Positions 17,830 to 27,209 are shown, counted from the stretch's first letter. The stretch is DNA of 64,000 nt from Nocardia alba NBRC 108234 (GCF_001612665.1 NZ_BDAX01000025.1:62001-126000), one strand, 5' to 3'. Program-made: numbers and translations. Notes: generated by a model not told the origin, from the letters alone.

Positions 17830-19187
17830 CAGCACTGACCCTGATCACGCTGGCGATCGTGCTGATCGGCATCGGCGGGGTGTTCGCGGGCGTGGATTCG
17901 GCGCTGAACACGGTGTCGCGCGCCAGGCTCGACGATATGGTTCGCGAGGAGCGCTCCGGCGCCGCACGGCTGCGCAAGATCGTCGACGATCGGCCACGCT
18001 ATGTGAATCTTGTTGTCCTGCTGCGTATTCTGTGCGAGATCACCGCCACTGTCCTGCTGGCGGCGGCGACGCTGGACCTGTGGAACGAGAGCACCGCGCT
18101 GCTGGTCACCGCCGCGCTGATGGTCGTCGTCTCCTACGTCGTGATCGGCGTCGGCCCCCGTACGCTCGGTCGTCAGCACGCCTACTCGATCGCGTTGGCC
18201 GCCGCGGTGCCATTGCAGATCATCGGCGCGGTACTCAGCCCGGTCAGCCGCCTGTTGATTCTGCTCGGCAACGCCATTACTCCCGGTAAGGGATTTCGCA
18301 ACGGCCCCTTCGCTTCCGAGATCGAACTGCGCGAGGTGGTCGACATGGCCCGCGAGCGCGGCGTGGTGGCCGACGACGAACGCCGGATGATCCAGTCGGT
18401 CTTCGAACTCGGCGACACCGCGGCTCGCGCGGTGATGGTGCCGCGCACCGAGATGGTGTGGATCGAGGACGACAAGACCGCCGCCCAGGCGATGTCGCTG
18501 GCGGTGCGATCCGGCCATTCCCGGATTCCGGTGATCGGCGAGAACGTCGACGACATCCGCGGCGTGGTCTACCTGAAAGACCTTGTGCCCTATGCCGATC
18601 GCGCTCGCAAGGTGTCGGTGGGCGAGGTCATGCGGCCCGCGATCTTCGTCCCCGATTCCAAGCCGCTCGACGAACTGCTCGACGAGATGCAGCGGCGCCG
18701 CAATCACATGGCGCTGCTGGTCGACGAGTACGGCGGTATCGCGGGCCTGGTGACCATCGAGGACGTGCTGGAGGAAATCGTCGGTGAGATCGCCGACGAA
18801 TACGACACCGACGAGACCCCGCCCGTGGAGGACCTCACCGACGGGCGCTACCGCGTCTCGGCGCGGCTGTCGGTGGAGGACCTGGGGGAGCTGTACGGCC
18901 TCGATATCGAGGACGACGACGTGGACACGGTGGGCGGGTTGCTCGCGCACGAGCTGGGCCGCGTCCCGCTGCCCGGCTCCAAGGTGACCGTCTACGGGCT
19001 GGTGCTGCGCGGCGAGGGCGGCGCCGACGCGCGCGGGCGGATGCGAGTCAACACCGTGCTGGTGCGCCGTGCCGCCGACAAGGCGGAGAAGAAGACCGAC
19101 AAGCCCCGCAAGGGCGCGACCGACGAGGCAGGCGCCGACACCGATCCGGTGCGCGTGCCCGACGACAACGGAGAACACCATGAGTGA
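17826..19187 (+). CDS. CNNM/CorC-like membrane protein (DUF21, CBS pair, CorC_HlyC)
   Basis: 453 residues. An N-terminal DUF21 membrane domain (four hydrophobic segments within about the first 150 residues) is followed by a CBS pair (segments around RAVMVPRTEMVWI and DDIRGVVYLKDLVPY, then NHMALLVDEYGGIAGLVT) and a C-terminal CorC/HlyC transporter-associated domain (GRYRVSARLSVEDLGELYGL). Such proteins are linked to Mg2+ or Co2+ efflux. A charged Lys/Asp tail follows the last domain. Its position between ybeY and era is conserved. Confidence 0.9.
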   Translation: MTALTLITLAIVLIGIGGVFAGVDSALNTVSRARLDDMVREERSGAARLRKIVDDRPRYVNLVVLLRILCEITATVLLAAATLDLWNESTALLVTAALMVVVSYVVIGVGPRTLGRQHAYSIALAAAVPLQIIGAVLSPVSRLLILLGNAITPGKGFRNGPFASEIELREVVDMARERGVVADDERRMIQSVFELGDTAARAVMVPRTEMVWIEDDKTAAQAMSLAVRSGHSRIPVIGENVDDIRGVVYLKDLVPYADRARKVSVGEVMRPAIFVPDSKPLDELLDEMQRRRNHMALLVDEYGGIAGLVTIEDVLEEIVGEIADEYDTDETPPVEDLTDGRYRVSARLSVEDLGELYGLDIEDDDVDTVGGLLAHELGRVPLPGSKVTVYGLVLRGEGGADARGRMRVNTVLVRRAADKAEKKTDKPRKGATDEAGADTDPVRVPDDNGEHHE

Positions 19188-19515
19188 ACTGAATGCCGAG
19201 GACAACAAACTGCTGGTGCTGGCGCGTGGCGCGCTGGGTCGTACCGGGGGTGCGAGCGGCGCCGCGGTGCGCGACACCGACGGCCGTACCTACGCGGCGG
19301 GCGAGGTCACGCTCTCCGCGCTGCGTCTGACCGCGTTGCAGGCCGCCGTGGCCGCCGCGATCTCCAGCGGCGCCGAGGGTTTCGAGGCAGCGGTCGTCGT
19401 CGGCGGTGCCGCCGAGGACGCGGGCATCGACGCCGTGCGCGAGGTGTCGCCGTCGGCGTCGGTCATCCGCACCGACCGCACCGGCGCCGTGCTGAGCGAG
19501 GTGCGCGGTGGCTGA
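19180..19515 (+). CDS. Cytidine-deaminase-fold protein without zinc ligands
   Basis: 111 residues, occupying the slot held by Rv2365c in M. tuberculosis. The layout resembles a small cytidine deaminase (GAAVRDTDGRTYAAGEV, then LSALRLTALQAAVAAAISSG where deaminases carry the His/Cys-Ala-Glu zinc motif, then EVSPSASVIRTDRTG), but the His/Glu and both Cys zinc ligands are missing and there is no cysteine at all. It therefore cannot be a zinc deaminase; a structural or binding role near Era is conceivable. It overlaps the upstream gene by eight bases and era by eight bases. Confidence 0.8.
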   Translation: MSELNAEDNKLLVLARGALGRTGGASGAAVRDTDGRTYAAGEVTLSALRLTALQAAVAAAISSGAEGFEAAVVVGGAAEDAGIDAVREVSPSASVIRTDRTGAVLSEVRGG

Positions 19516-20419
19516 TTCCGGCAAGGAATTCCGTTCCGGCTTCGTCTGTTTCGTCGGCCGCCCCAACACCGGCAAGTCCACGCTCACCAACGCGCTGGTC
19601 GGCACTAAGATCGCGATCACCTCCTCGCGGCCGCAGACCACCCGGCACACCATCCGCGGCATCGTGCACCGCGAGGACGCCCAGCTGATCCTGGTCGACA
19701 CCCCCGGTCTGCACCGTCCGCGCACTCTGCTCGGCCAGCGCCTCAACGACCTGGTCCGTGACACCTATTCCGAGGTCGATCTGATCGCGTTGTGCATCCC
19801 GGCCGACGAGAAGATCGGTCCCGGCGATCGCTGGATCGTCGAGCAGATCAAGATGATGGCGCCCAAGACCAAGATCCTCGGCGTGGTCACCAAGATCGAC
19901 AAGGTGGGCCGCGACGAGATCGCCCACCAGTTGATGGCACTGTCGAAGCTGCTCGGCCCCGAGTCCGAGGTGGTGCCGGTGTCGGCCGTGAAGGGCGAGC
20001 AGGTCGAGGTACTCGTCGACGTGATCGCCTCGCAGATGCAGGAGGGTCCGGCGTTCTATCCCGACGGCGAGATCACCGACGAGCCGGAGGAAACCCTCAT
20101 GGCCGAGCTGATCCGCGAGGCCGCCCTCGAAGGGGTACGCGACGAACTGCCGCACTCGCTGGCCGTGGTCATCGAGGACATCGAGCCCTACGAGGCGAAC
20201 GAGGACATGCTCGAGGTGCACGCCCTGCTCTACGTCGAACGGCCGAGCCAGAAAGCGATCATCATCGGCAAGAACGGCGCCCGCCTCAAGGAGGTCGGCA
20301 CCAATGCCCGCAAACAGATCGAGCATATTCTCGGCACCCGCATCTACCTGAACCTGCACGTGAAGGTGGCCAAGGATTGGCAGCGCGACCCGAAACAGCT
20401 GGGGAAGCTGGGCTTTTGA
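19508..20419 (+). CDS. era: GTPase Era
   Basis: 303-residue ribosome-assembly GTPase that binds near the 3' end of 16S rRNA. G1 GRPNTGKST (17-25), G3 DTPGLH, G4 TKID and the C-terminal KH domain with IIIGKNGARLKEVGTNARK are all present. GTG 19508 overlaps the preceding gene. YbeY and Era work in the same 16S maturation pathway, which accounts for the operon. Confidence 0.96.
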   Translation: MADSGKEFRSGFVCFVGRPNTGKSTLTNALVGTKIAITSSRPQTTRHTIRGIVHREDAQLILVDTPGLHRPRTLLGQRLNDLVRDTYSEVDLIALCIPADEKIGPGDRWIVEQIKMMAPKTKILGVVTKIDKVGRDEIAHQLMALSKLLGPESEVVPVSAVKGEQVEVLVDVIASQMQEGPAFYPDGEITDEPEETLMAELIREAALEGVRDELPHSLAVVIEDIEPYEANEDMLEVHALLYVERPSQKAIIIGKNGARLKEVGTNARKQIEHILGTRIYLNLHVKVAKDWQRDPKQLGKLGF

Positions 20420-20510
20420 CCGTTTGACTGTCGGCGGTACGGGGTATCGTTCGGCGAACACGTCGGTTGGTTCGGCGTGTTTCGCTGATCGTCCGGGGGA
20501 GGCCGTCGAA

Positions 20511-23351
20511 GTGCCCGATGCCAATGATGTCGGCAAGCTGCTGGAGCTGCTGCGGGCGCTCGAGATTCCCGATGCCCGCCCGCGCGTGCTGCGCGCCTTG
20601 GTCCACGGGCGGCGCACGCTGCCCCGGCCGATCGTCGAAGTCGTCGGCGTCACCGGGTATCCGGGGCTGGTCGGCGAGCTCTACAGCTGGCTCAGCGAAT
20701 CCGGGGGCAGGCGGGCGACGCCGCGCGCCAAGGTCGACCTGCGCGCGCCCGACCTGCCGCGCATGCTGCTCACCCCCGACCTCAACGCGATCGACGCGGG
20801 CCCGCACGCGAATGATCCGGAGATCCCCGGCCACTGCCTGCCGATCGTCCAGCAACTGGTGGCGGGTTTCGCCGCCGACGACACCGCGATGGGCGCGATC
20901 AAGTTCCCGCACTACCGCACCGCCGACTGGCTGACCCGCCAGCGGGTGACCGCCGACGAATCCGAGGCGCCCGACGAGTTGCGCCGCAGACTGCCCAAAC
21001 TGTTGCGCAGCGGTTCCCCGACAAGCCGCTCCGACACCGCCGAAGGCGTTGCGGGCGACACGATTTCGCGAGTGGTCTTCGGTGTCCTCGCGCTGTGGCC
21101 GGTGCTGCGGTTGTGGCTGTGGGTGTCGGGGCGCATTCCCGGCATGTCGAAGGTGACGCGATGGTTCCTGCACCAGCGCTACCTGGCGCCCGAATTATCG
21201 GGCAGCTTCCTGGGTTTCGCGTCCCGGCTCACCGCGTCGCACCGGGTCGACGAGAACGAGGAGCAGGTCGCCAAGCTGCTCGTGCACGCGTTTCTCGAGG
21301 ACCTGCGCGACGCCTACCGGCGCCGGATCTGGCGCCCGTCGAGCTGGCGGCGCACCGCGTATCCGGTGGCGTTGCTCGGTGGCCTCACCGAAGGCAGCGA
21401 CGGCGCGCGCATCCTCACTTGGATCAACGAAATCCGTAATGAGACGGGTCTTTTCGATCCGTTGGTCGTGGTGGCGCTGCGTACCGAGGGGCCGAGCCGC
21501 GAGGTCGGCGAGCTCTCCCACATCAGTGATCTGCGCCCGCTGCGCACCCTGGAAAGCATCGTCGATCTTCCCGCTCCGCAACCGCCCGATCCGCTACAGG
21601 AGTGGGTGCGCGAGATCGACAACCGGCGTACCCATCGGCAGGCCGATGCCTGGTTCCTGGCCTTGCGCGCGATTCTGCCGCCCGACACCGCACCGCGTGT
21701 CGGCGATGCCCGATTCCGTGGTCTCGCGCTGCCGCCCGCGCCGCCGCTGGCCGCGCGCAGCTGGTTCGTCGGTCTGTGTGTGCTGATCCCGATCCTGCTG
21801 GCCGTGGCCGCGACACTGGTCTACTTCCCGCCGCTGCGTGGCGCCGAATGTTCGCACTGGCCGTGGACCGATGGCGTCTCGGTGAGTCTGCGCGACGGTG
21901 AGTGTGTCGGCTACAGCGACAACCCCCGCCAGATCTTCGCCGACGACCCCGAGCTGTCAGCGACGCAGCGAGAAGTGTTTCGGCTCAACGTCGCCGCGGC
22001 CGACGCGCGCGAGAAGAACCCGAATCGGCCCCTGATCTCGCTGGTGTACTTCGCCGGCCTCAGCTATGTCGACACCAATGTGCGCTACCCGCACGCCCAG
22101 GTCGAGGAACTGGCCGGTCTGGCGGTGCAGCAGCAGCGCGCGTTGCTGGCGTCGGATGAATCGGAACCGTTGCTGCGCATCATCATCGCCAACGGCGGTT
22201 CCGACATGCGCCAGGCCGGGTGGGTGGTCGACAATCCGCTACGCGAGCTCGTAGCCGGCGATCCCAGCGTGCTCGGCGTGGTGGGGATCGATCGCAGCAA
22301 CGACGAAACCCGCAGGGCCATCACGCGGCTGGGCGAACTCGGGGTTCCCGCGGTGGCCACGACCCTGTCCGCCGACGGTCTCGATCAGGCTTCGCCACTG
22401 TATTTCCAAGCGGCGCCGAGCAATGCCGTGCAGGCTCGGCTCGTCGCCGACTATGTCCAGGGCGCCCGTGACCGCAATGGCGCGCCCCGCTACGACAAGG
22501 TGGCGATCTATCACCCCGAGGCCGTCGGTGACCTGTATGTGACGACCCTGGTCGAGGATCTGCGTAAGGAACTCACCACCCGTGGGGTGGCGCAGGAGAG
22601 CATGAGCTGGCGCGAACAGCAGCAGCTCTACCGTTTCCCCGCGCCGTGCGAGACCGCCGGATTCGACCGTCGCACCCTGCTGTTCTTCGCGGGCCGCAAC
22701 GACGACTTCCCGACCTTCGCCAAATCGGTGAGCCGCGGCTGCCTCAGCGGCCAGGGCCCGGCGATCCTCGGCAACGACGCGGTGACCAGGCTGATCACCG
22801 ATCCGAAGGCCACCGCGGCACTGCCCGCCAATCTCACTGTGCGCTATGTGTCGAAGGCGTCGCCGGTGATGCTCGGGGGCGCCGATTGTGTCAGCGGCGT
22901 CGGCAAGCTCGGTGACCAGCCGGTGCCGTTCGAACACGAGCAGCTGTGTACCGAACTGGCGAAGTTGATCGAAGCCCTGCGTGGCTATCCTGACCTCGCC
23001 GACTACCGGCCCACCTGGGCGGGCGATCGCACCGGTCTGGCCTTCGACGTGAGTGGCCTGTTCATCCAAGCCGTGCGCAACAGCCGCGGCGTGCTGGCCG
23101 ATCTCCCGCCCAATCGCACCGCCATCGCGGTCCAACTGCGCGAGGGCGACTATCGCGGTGTCACCGGCACGCTCGGCTTCTCGACCAGCCGCGTCGCCGA
23201 CGGATCGTCGATCGCGGTCCTGGTCACCACCGCGGTCGGCGGGGCGGGCCCGCAACGGTGTCTGATGATGTTTCCCCGGCAGTCCGGCCAGGACGGGTGC
23301 CCCTCCGGTACGAAGAGCGACCTCGAGGGATGGGCGGAACCGGGGCGCTAG
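20511..23351 (+). CDS. Membrane receptor-like protein: degenerate NTPase-like domain, TM, periplasmic binding domain
   Basis: 946 residues from GTG 20511 behind GGGGGAGG. Cytoplasmic part (about 1-415): no Walker A, but AYPVALLGGLTEGSDGARIL followed by FDPLVVVALRTEG resembles the later strands of STAND-type NTPases, suggesting an inactive NTPase-like fold. A hydrophobic stretch at about 184-207 may touch the membrane. One clear TM is at about 417-440 (WFVGLCVLIPILLAVAATLV). The outer part (about 445-946) has a Cys-bounded start with DGECVGYSD, then a type I periplasmic-binding-protein-like region (LVYFAGLSYV, VLGVVGIDRSNDETRRAI, GVPAVATTLSADGLDQASPL). Large actinobacterial proteins with this layout exist; I know no function. 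It probably senses a ligand outside and signals inside. Confidence 0.7.
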   Translation: MPDANDVGKLLELLRALEIPDARPRVLRALVHGRRTLPRPIVEVVGVTGYPGLVGELYSWLSESGGRRATPRAKVDLRAPDLPRMLLTPDLNAIDAGPHANDPEIPGHCLPIVQQLVAGFAADDTAMGAIKFPHYRTADWLTRQRVTADESEAPDELRRRLPKLLRSGSPTSRSDTAEGVAGDTISRVVFGVLALWPVLRLWLWVSGRIPGMSKVTRWFLHQRYLAPELSGSFLGFASRLTASHRVDENEEQVAKLLVHAFLEDLRDAYRRRIWRPSSWRRTAYPVALLGGLTEGSDGARILTWINEIRNETGLFDPLVVVALRTEGPSREVGELSHISDLRPLRTLESIVDLPAPQPPDPLQEWVREIDNRRTHRQADAWFLALRAILPPDTAPRVGDARFRGLALPPAPPLAARSWFVGLCVLIPILLAVAATLVYFPPLRGAECSHWPWTDGVSVSLRDGECVGYSDNPRQIFADDPELSATQREVFRLNVAAADAREKNPNRPLISLVYFAGLSYVDTNVRYPHAQVEELAGLAVQQQRALLASDESEPLLRIIIANGGSDMRQAGWVVDNPLRELVAGDPSVLGVVGIDRSNDETRRAITRLGELGVPAVATTLSADGLDQASPLYFQAAPSNAVQARLVADYVQGARDRNGAPRYDKVAIYHPEAVGDLYVTTLVEDLRKELTTRGVAQESMSWREQQQLYRFPAPCETAGFDRRTLLFFAGRNDDFPTFAKSVSRGCLSGQGPAILGNDAVTRLITDPKATAALPANLTVRYVSKASPVMLGGADCVSGVGKLGDQPVPFEHEQLCTELAKLIEALRGYPDLADYRPTWAGDRTGLAFDVSGLFIQAVRNSRGVLADLPPNRTAIAVQLREGDYRGVTGTLGFSTSRVADGSSIAVLVTTAVGGAGPQRCLMMFPRQSGQDGCPSGTKSDLEGWAEPGR

Positions 23352-23358
23352 GGACTTG

Positions 23359-24786
23359 TCACCACCACTGCGCGGGACGGTGACGTTCCCAGCGCAGTTC
23401 CGATTCCAGCTGGGCCGCGAGCGAGATCAGTCGCGGTTCGCTGTCGGCGGTGCCCATCAGTTGCGCACCGATCGGCAGCCCGGAGTCGGTGAATCCGGCC
23501 GGCACGTTCACGCTGGGCCAGCCGAGTACGTTCCACGGCCACGTGTACGGGCACGCTGCGGTGATCAGGTTGTTCGTGGCACCGAAGCCGATCCCGTCGA
23601 TCTCCTCGACCTGCGGCGCCGGGGTCGCGGTGGTGGGTGCCAGCACCACGTCGAAGTCGTCGAAGAACGAGCCGATGCGCTTGCGCAACAAGGGTTCCGC
23701 GAGCCGGGCGGCGGTGAGCACAGGCCCGCCGAGCACGCGGCCGATGCGCGAATTGGCGGTGGTTCTCGGGTCGACGACCGCGCCCGGCATGTCCCGGTGT
23801 ACCCGGCTGATCCCCGCCAGCGAGCGCGGCAGGAAGGACGCGCCGATCATCAGCCCGTAGTGCAGGTCTGTCACGGTGACGGTATGGCCGAGCGTGCGCA
23901 GGGTGGCTGCCAGCGCGTGCACGGCCGCCGCGATGCGTGGATCGAGCACGGTCTTGGTCGCGGTGTACGGAATGCTCAGGGAGAGCGCGATTCTGAGCCT
24001 ACCGGGATCGCGTCCGACGGCCGCGCTCGCCTCGATCGGCGCGGGCGTGTGCCGGTCGCCGTCGTGTGGTCCGGCGGCGATGTCGAGCAGCAGCGCCGCG
24101 TCGCGCACCGTGCGCGCGAGGGGCCCGTTGACGGTGAGTCCGTTGAACGCCTCCGCCAGCGGCCAGGTGGAGATGCGCCCGCGCTGCGGCTTGATTCCGA
24201 CCAGGTTGGTCCACGAGGCCGGGATGCGCACCGATCCCGCGCCATCGGAACCCAGTGCGGCGGGGACCAATCCGGCCGCGACCGCCGCCGCGGACCCACC
24301 CGATGACCCGCCCGGCGTGCGCGTGTGATCCCACGGATTGCGGGTGTAACCGAACGCGTCACCGCTGGTGAACGGCAACTGTCCCAGTTCGCAGGTATTG
24401 GACTTGCCGACGATCACCGCACCCGCCGCACGCAATCGGCGCACGGATTCGGCGTCCGCGGACTTCGGCGTGAAGTCCCCGCCACAGCCGAACGCGGTGA
24501 TCTCGCCGCTGATGTCGGTGTCGTCCTTGACCGCGATCGGCACACCGAGCAGCGGCAGCCGCACTCCCGCCGCCCGCCGCGCGTCCGCCTCTGCCGCTTC
24601 CCGCAGCGCGGCCTCGCGACGCACGACCCGGAACGCGTTGAGCGTCGGCTGCGACGCCTCGATCCGGTCGAGTGCGTCGGTGACGGCGGCGACCGAGGAA
24701 ACGCTGCCGTCGGCCAAGGCCGAGGACAGTCCGGTGAGGTCGAGATCGGCCGAGGAATTCGGCGCGATGTGGTCGGGCGCGGACAT
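23359..24786 (-). CDS. Amidase (amidase signature family)
   Basis: 475 residues. Hydrolyses C-N amide bonds with a Ser-cisSer-Lys triad: the Lys lies in IAVKDDTD, the Gly/Ser-rich stretch GGSSGGSAAAVAAG holds the cis-Ser, and the nucleophilic Ser is in SDGAGSVRIPAS. Full length for the family. ATG 24786. Position beside recO corresponds to amiA2 of M. tuberculosis. Convergent with the receptor-like gene, seven bases apart. The natural amide substrate cannot be read from the sequence. Confidence 0.93.
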   Translation of the reverse strand: MSAPDHIAPNSSADLDLTGLSSALADGSVSSVAAVTDALDRIEASQPTLNAFRVVRREAALREAAEADARRAAGVRLPLLGVPIAVKDDTDISGEITAFGCGGDFTPKSADAESVRRLRAAGAVIVGKSNTCELGQLPFTSGDAFGYTRNPWDHTRTPGGSSGGSAAAVAAGLVPAALGSDGAGSVRIPASWTNLVGIKPQRGRISTWPLAEAFNGLTVNGPLARTVRDAALLLDIAAGPHDGDRHTPAPIEASAAVGRDPGRLRIALSLSIPYTATKTVLDPRIAAAVHALAATLRTLGHTVTVTDLHYGLMIGASFLPRSLAGISRVHRDMPGAVVDPRTTANSRIGRVLGGPVLTAARLAEPLLRKRIGSFFDDFDVVLAPTTATPAPQVEEIDGIGFGATNNLITAACPYTWPWNVLGWPSVNVPAGFTDSGLPIGAQLMGTADSEPRLISLAAQLESELRWERHRPAQWW

Positions 24787-24867
24787 GTGAACTCCGTCTC
24801 TGCGGGTACGTGGCTCGACCGTAACGCGAAGCTGGTCACCCGTCCACATCCCCTAGGGTGGGTATAG

Positions 24868-24888
24868 ACATACATACCGAATGTATGT
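24868..24888. promoter_or_regulatory. Perfect TetR-type palindrome upstream of the hydrolase-TetR operon
   Basis: ACATACAT (24868-24875) and ATGTATGT (24881-24888) are a perfect 8-bp inverted repeat around ACCGA. It overlaps a possible -10 box TATAGA (24863-24868) and lies 38 bp before the hydrolase ATG. Inference: the operator of the TetR protein at 25780. Confidence 0.7.
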
Positions 24889-24926
24889 AACAGTGGAGCG
24901 GTCACCATCCGACCAGGGGAGGACCC

Positions 24927-25793
24927 ATGGGAATCAGCTCAGCACTCGGCCCGGCACACGAGATCGCCCTGTCATCCGGCCGCATCCGCTACCACGACAC
25001 CGGCGCCGGCTCGCCGGTCGTGTTCGTCCACGGACTACTTGTCAACGCCGACATCTGGCGCGACGTCGTGCCCGGTCTCGCCGCCGCGGGCCACCGCTGC
25101 CTCACGCCCGACTGGCCGCTCGGATCCCACACCATCCCGATGCCCGACGCGGATCTCAGCCCCACCGGCATCGCGGACCTGATAGCCGAGTTCCTCGACG
25201 CGCTCGACCTCACCGACGTCACGATCGTCGCCAACGACACCGGCGGCGCCCTCACCCAGATCCTGATGACCCGGCGACCGGAGCGGATCGGGCGCGTCGT
25301 GCTGGCCGCCGTCGACTGCTACGACGTGTTCCCGCCGCAGCCTTTCGCGAGCTTGCTGAAGGTGGCGAGGATTCCCGGCGTGATCCGCCCGCTGCTGGCG
25401 CCCATGCGCTTCGGATTCATGCAGCGCCTGCCGCTCGGATTCGGGATGGTCACCAAACACGCGCTGCCGCGCGAGATCGCGCAGTCCTATCTGGGACCCG
25501 CTCGCAGCAATGCCGCCATCCGCGACGACCTGCGTCGTTTCGCCACCGGCGTGGACAACCGGTGCACCATCGCCGCGGCCGAGCGCTTCTCTACGGTCGA
25601 CGTACCGGTGCTGGTCGTCTGGTCCACCGAGGACAAGCTGTTCCCGATGGCGCTGGCGCAACGGCTGGTCGCCGATCTCCCGAAGGCGAGCCTGCGCACC
25701 CTCGACAATTCCTACACCTTCATCCCCGAGGACCGGCCGGAGTTGCTCACCGAACTGATCGTGGAGTTCACTCGGCTGCATGCAGCGCCGTAG
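24927..25793 (+). CDS. Alpha/beta hydrolase with Asp nucleophile elbow
   Basis: 288 residues. The N-terminal strand and oxyanion region are VVFVHGLLVNADIW; the nucleophile elbow reads VANDTGGALT, so the nucleophile position is Asp as in haloalkane dehalogenases and epoxide hydrolases. An acid position is visible in VVWSTEDKLFP. Where the catalytic His is expected the sequence is SYTFIPEDRPELL, with no His. I believe relatives of this actinobacterial subfamily share this, so the chemistry is uncertain. ATG 24927 has GGGGAGGA upstream. It overlaps the following TetR gene by 14 bases. Confidence 0.85.
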   Translation: MGISSALGPAHEIALSSGRIRYHDTGAGSPVVFVHGLLVNADIWRDVVPGLAAAGHRCLTPDWPLGSHTIPMPDADLSPTGIADLIAEFLDALDLTDVTIVANDTGGALTQILMTRRPERIGRVVLAAVDCYDVFPPQPFASLLKVARIPGVIRPLLAPMRFGFMQRLPLGFGMVTKHALPREIAQSYLGPARSNAAIRDDLRRFATGVDNRCTIAAAERFSTVDVPVLVVWSTEDKLFPMALAQRLVADLPKASLRTLDNSYTFIPEDRPELLTELIVEFTRLHAAP

Positions 25794-26379
25794 TCAGGAG
25801 GATCGCTCCCGCGTCACCCGAGCCGCACTCGAGCAGGCAGGCCGTCGCCTGTTCGCCGAGTGCGGCTTCGCCGGTACGTCCGCCGAGCAGTTGGTGGCTG
25901 CCGCCGGTGTCACCCGCGGCGCCCTGCACCATCATTACGGCGACAAGCGTGGATTGTTCCTCGCCGTGCTCGAACAGGTCGAGACCGAGGCCACCGAGGA
26001 GATCGCGAGTGCTATCGCCGCGGTCGATCGCGCCGACATCATCGGTGGGATGACCGCGGGTCTGGCGCGCTTCCTCGACATCTGCGCTCGCCCGGAAATG
26101 CTGCGCATCGTGTTGATGGACGCGCCGACCGTCCTCGGCTGGCCCGCTTTCCGCGAATTCGAAGCACGCCACGGACTCGGCCTCATCACCGCCGAACTGC
26201 AACGTGCCACCGACGCGGGCCTTATCCCGGTCGCCCCCGTCGCGGTACTCGCGCAGCTGCTGCTCAGCGCCATCACCGAAGCCTCACTCATCGTCGCCCA
26301 CGCCGCCGACCCGGACCGGGCCCGCCTCGAAACCCAGCAGTCGCTGCTGTTACTCATCGCGGGTCTGCTCCAGTCCTGA
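25780..26379 (+). CDS. TetR family regulator
   Basis: 199 residues. HTH at the N-terminus (RRLFAECGFAGTSAEQLVAA, then GVTRGALHHHYGDKRGLF). The C-terminal domain is of the TetR_C type seen with LDICARPEMLRIVLMDAPTVLGW. The ATG lies inside the end of the hydrolase gene (14-base overlap), so the two are co-translated, and the palindrome at 24868 is probably its operator, making an autoregulated hydrolase-regulator pair. Confidence 0.9.
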   Translation: MQRRSQEDRSRVTRAALEQAGRRLFAECGFAGTSAEQLVAAAGVTRGALHHHYGDKRGLFLAVLEQVETEATEEIASAIAAVDRADIIGGMTAGLARFLDICARPEMLRIVLMDAPTVLGWPAFREFEARHGLGLITAELQRATDAGLIPVAPVAVLAQLLLSAITEASLIVAHAADPDRARLETQQSLLLLIAGLLQS

Positions 26380-26426
26380 CCCGTGTCCGTGGTCGCGGTG
26401 TCGGGCGCGCGTGAAAGACTGGGCTC

Positions 26427-27209
26427 GTGCGGTTGTATCGGGATGAGGCGGTGGTGGTTCGCCAGCACAAGCTGGGCGAGGCCGATCGCATTGTCACGCT
26501 CCTGACCAGGCAACACGGGCTCGTCCGGGCGGTGGCGAAGGGGGTGCGGCGCACCAAGTCGAAGTTCGGGGCGCGGCTGGAGCCGTTCTCCTACATCGAT
26601 GTGCAGTTGCACCCGGGGCGCACCCTCGACATCGTCACCCAGGTCATCACCGTGGAGGCGTTCGCCGCCGACATCATCGACGACTACGGCCGCTACACCA
26701 CCGCATGCGCGATCCTCGAAACCGCCGAACGGCTCGCGGGTGAAGAACGCGCACCCGCCCCGAAACTGCACGTACTCACCGCGGGCGCCCTGCGCGCGAT
26801 CGCCGCCAAACAGCGCCCCCACGAACTGATCCTCGACGCATTCCTGTTGCGCGCCATGGGTTTCGCCGGCTGGGCGCCCGCGCTCGACGAATGCGCCCGC
26901 TGTGCGACTCCCGGCCCGCACCGTGCCTTCCACGTGGCAGCGGGCGGCGCGGTCTGCGTGCACTGTCGTCCGCCGGGCGCGAGCACCCCCATCACCGGCG
27001 TACTCGATCTGCTCGTCGCGCTGTTGAAGGGGGAGTGGGCCTACATCGACGGCGTGCCCGACAACGTCCGCCGCCAGGCCAGCGGTCTCGTCGCCGCCCA
27101 CCTGCAGTGGCACCTGGAACGCCAGCTGCGCACGCTGCCGCTGATCGAGCGATCCCGCATCGATCCCACGGACCGGCCCGACGCCGCGGTCGTGGGCCGG
27201 GTCGGCTGA
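26427..27209 (+). CDS. recO: DNA repair protein RecO
   Basis: 260 residues. RecFOR-pathway mediator that helps load RecA and anneals ssDNA. N-terminal OB fold (EAVVVRQHKLGEADRIVTLL, then KGVRRTKSKFGARLEPFSYI), helical C-terminal domain with a zinc-finger-like pair CARC and CVHC. GTG 26427 follows AAGACT by six bases, compatible with leaderless transcription. It is followed by uppS in the conserved actinobacterial order. Confidence 0.95.
   Translation: MRLYRDEAVVVRQHKLGEADRIVTLLTRQHGLVRAVAKGVRRTKSKFGARLEPFSYIDVQLHPGRTLDIVTQVITVEAFAADIIDDYGRYTTACAILETAERLAGEERAPAPKLHVLTAGALRAIAAKQRPHELILDAFLLRAMGFAGWAPALDECARCATPGPHRAFHVAAGGAVCVHCRPPGASTPITGVLDLLVALLKGEWAYIDGVPDNVRRQASGLVAAHLQWHLERQLRTLPLIERSRIDPTDRPDAAVVGRVG

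Noticed and set aside
20424..20510. Start of the receptor-like gene at 20424
   Set aside because: GTG 20511 has a strong GGGGGAGG site; the earlier start has none and adds low-information residues.
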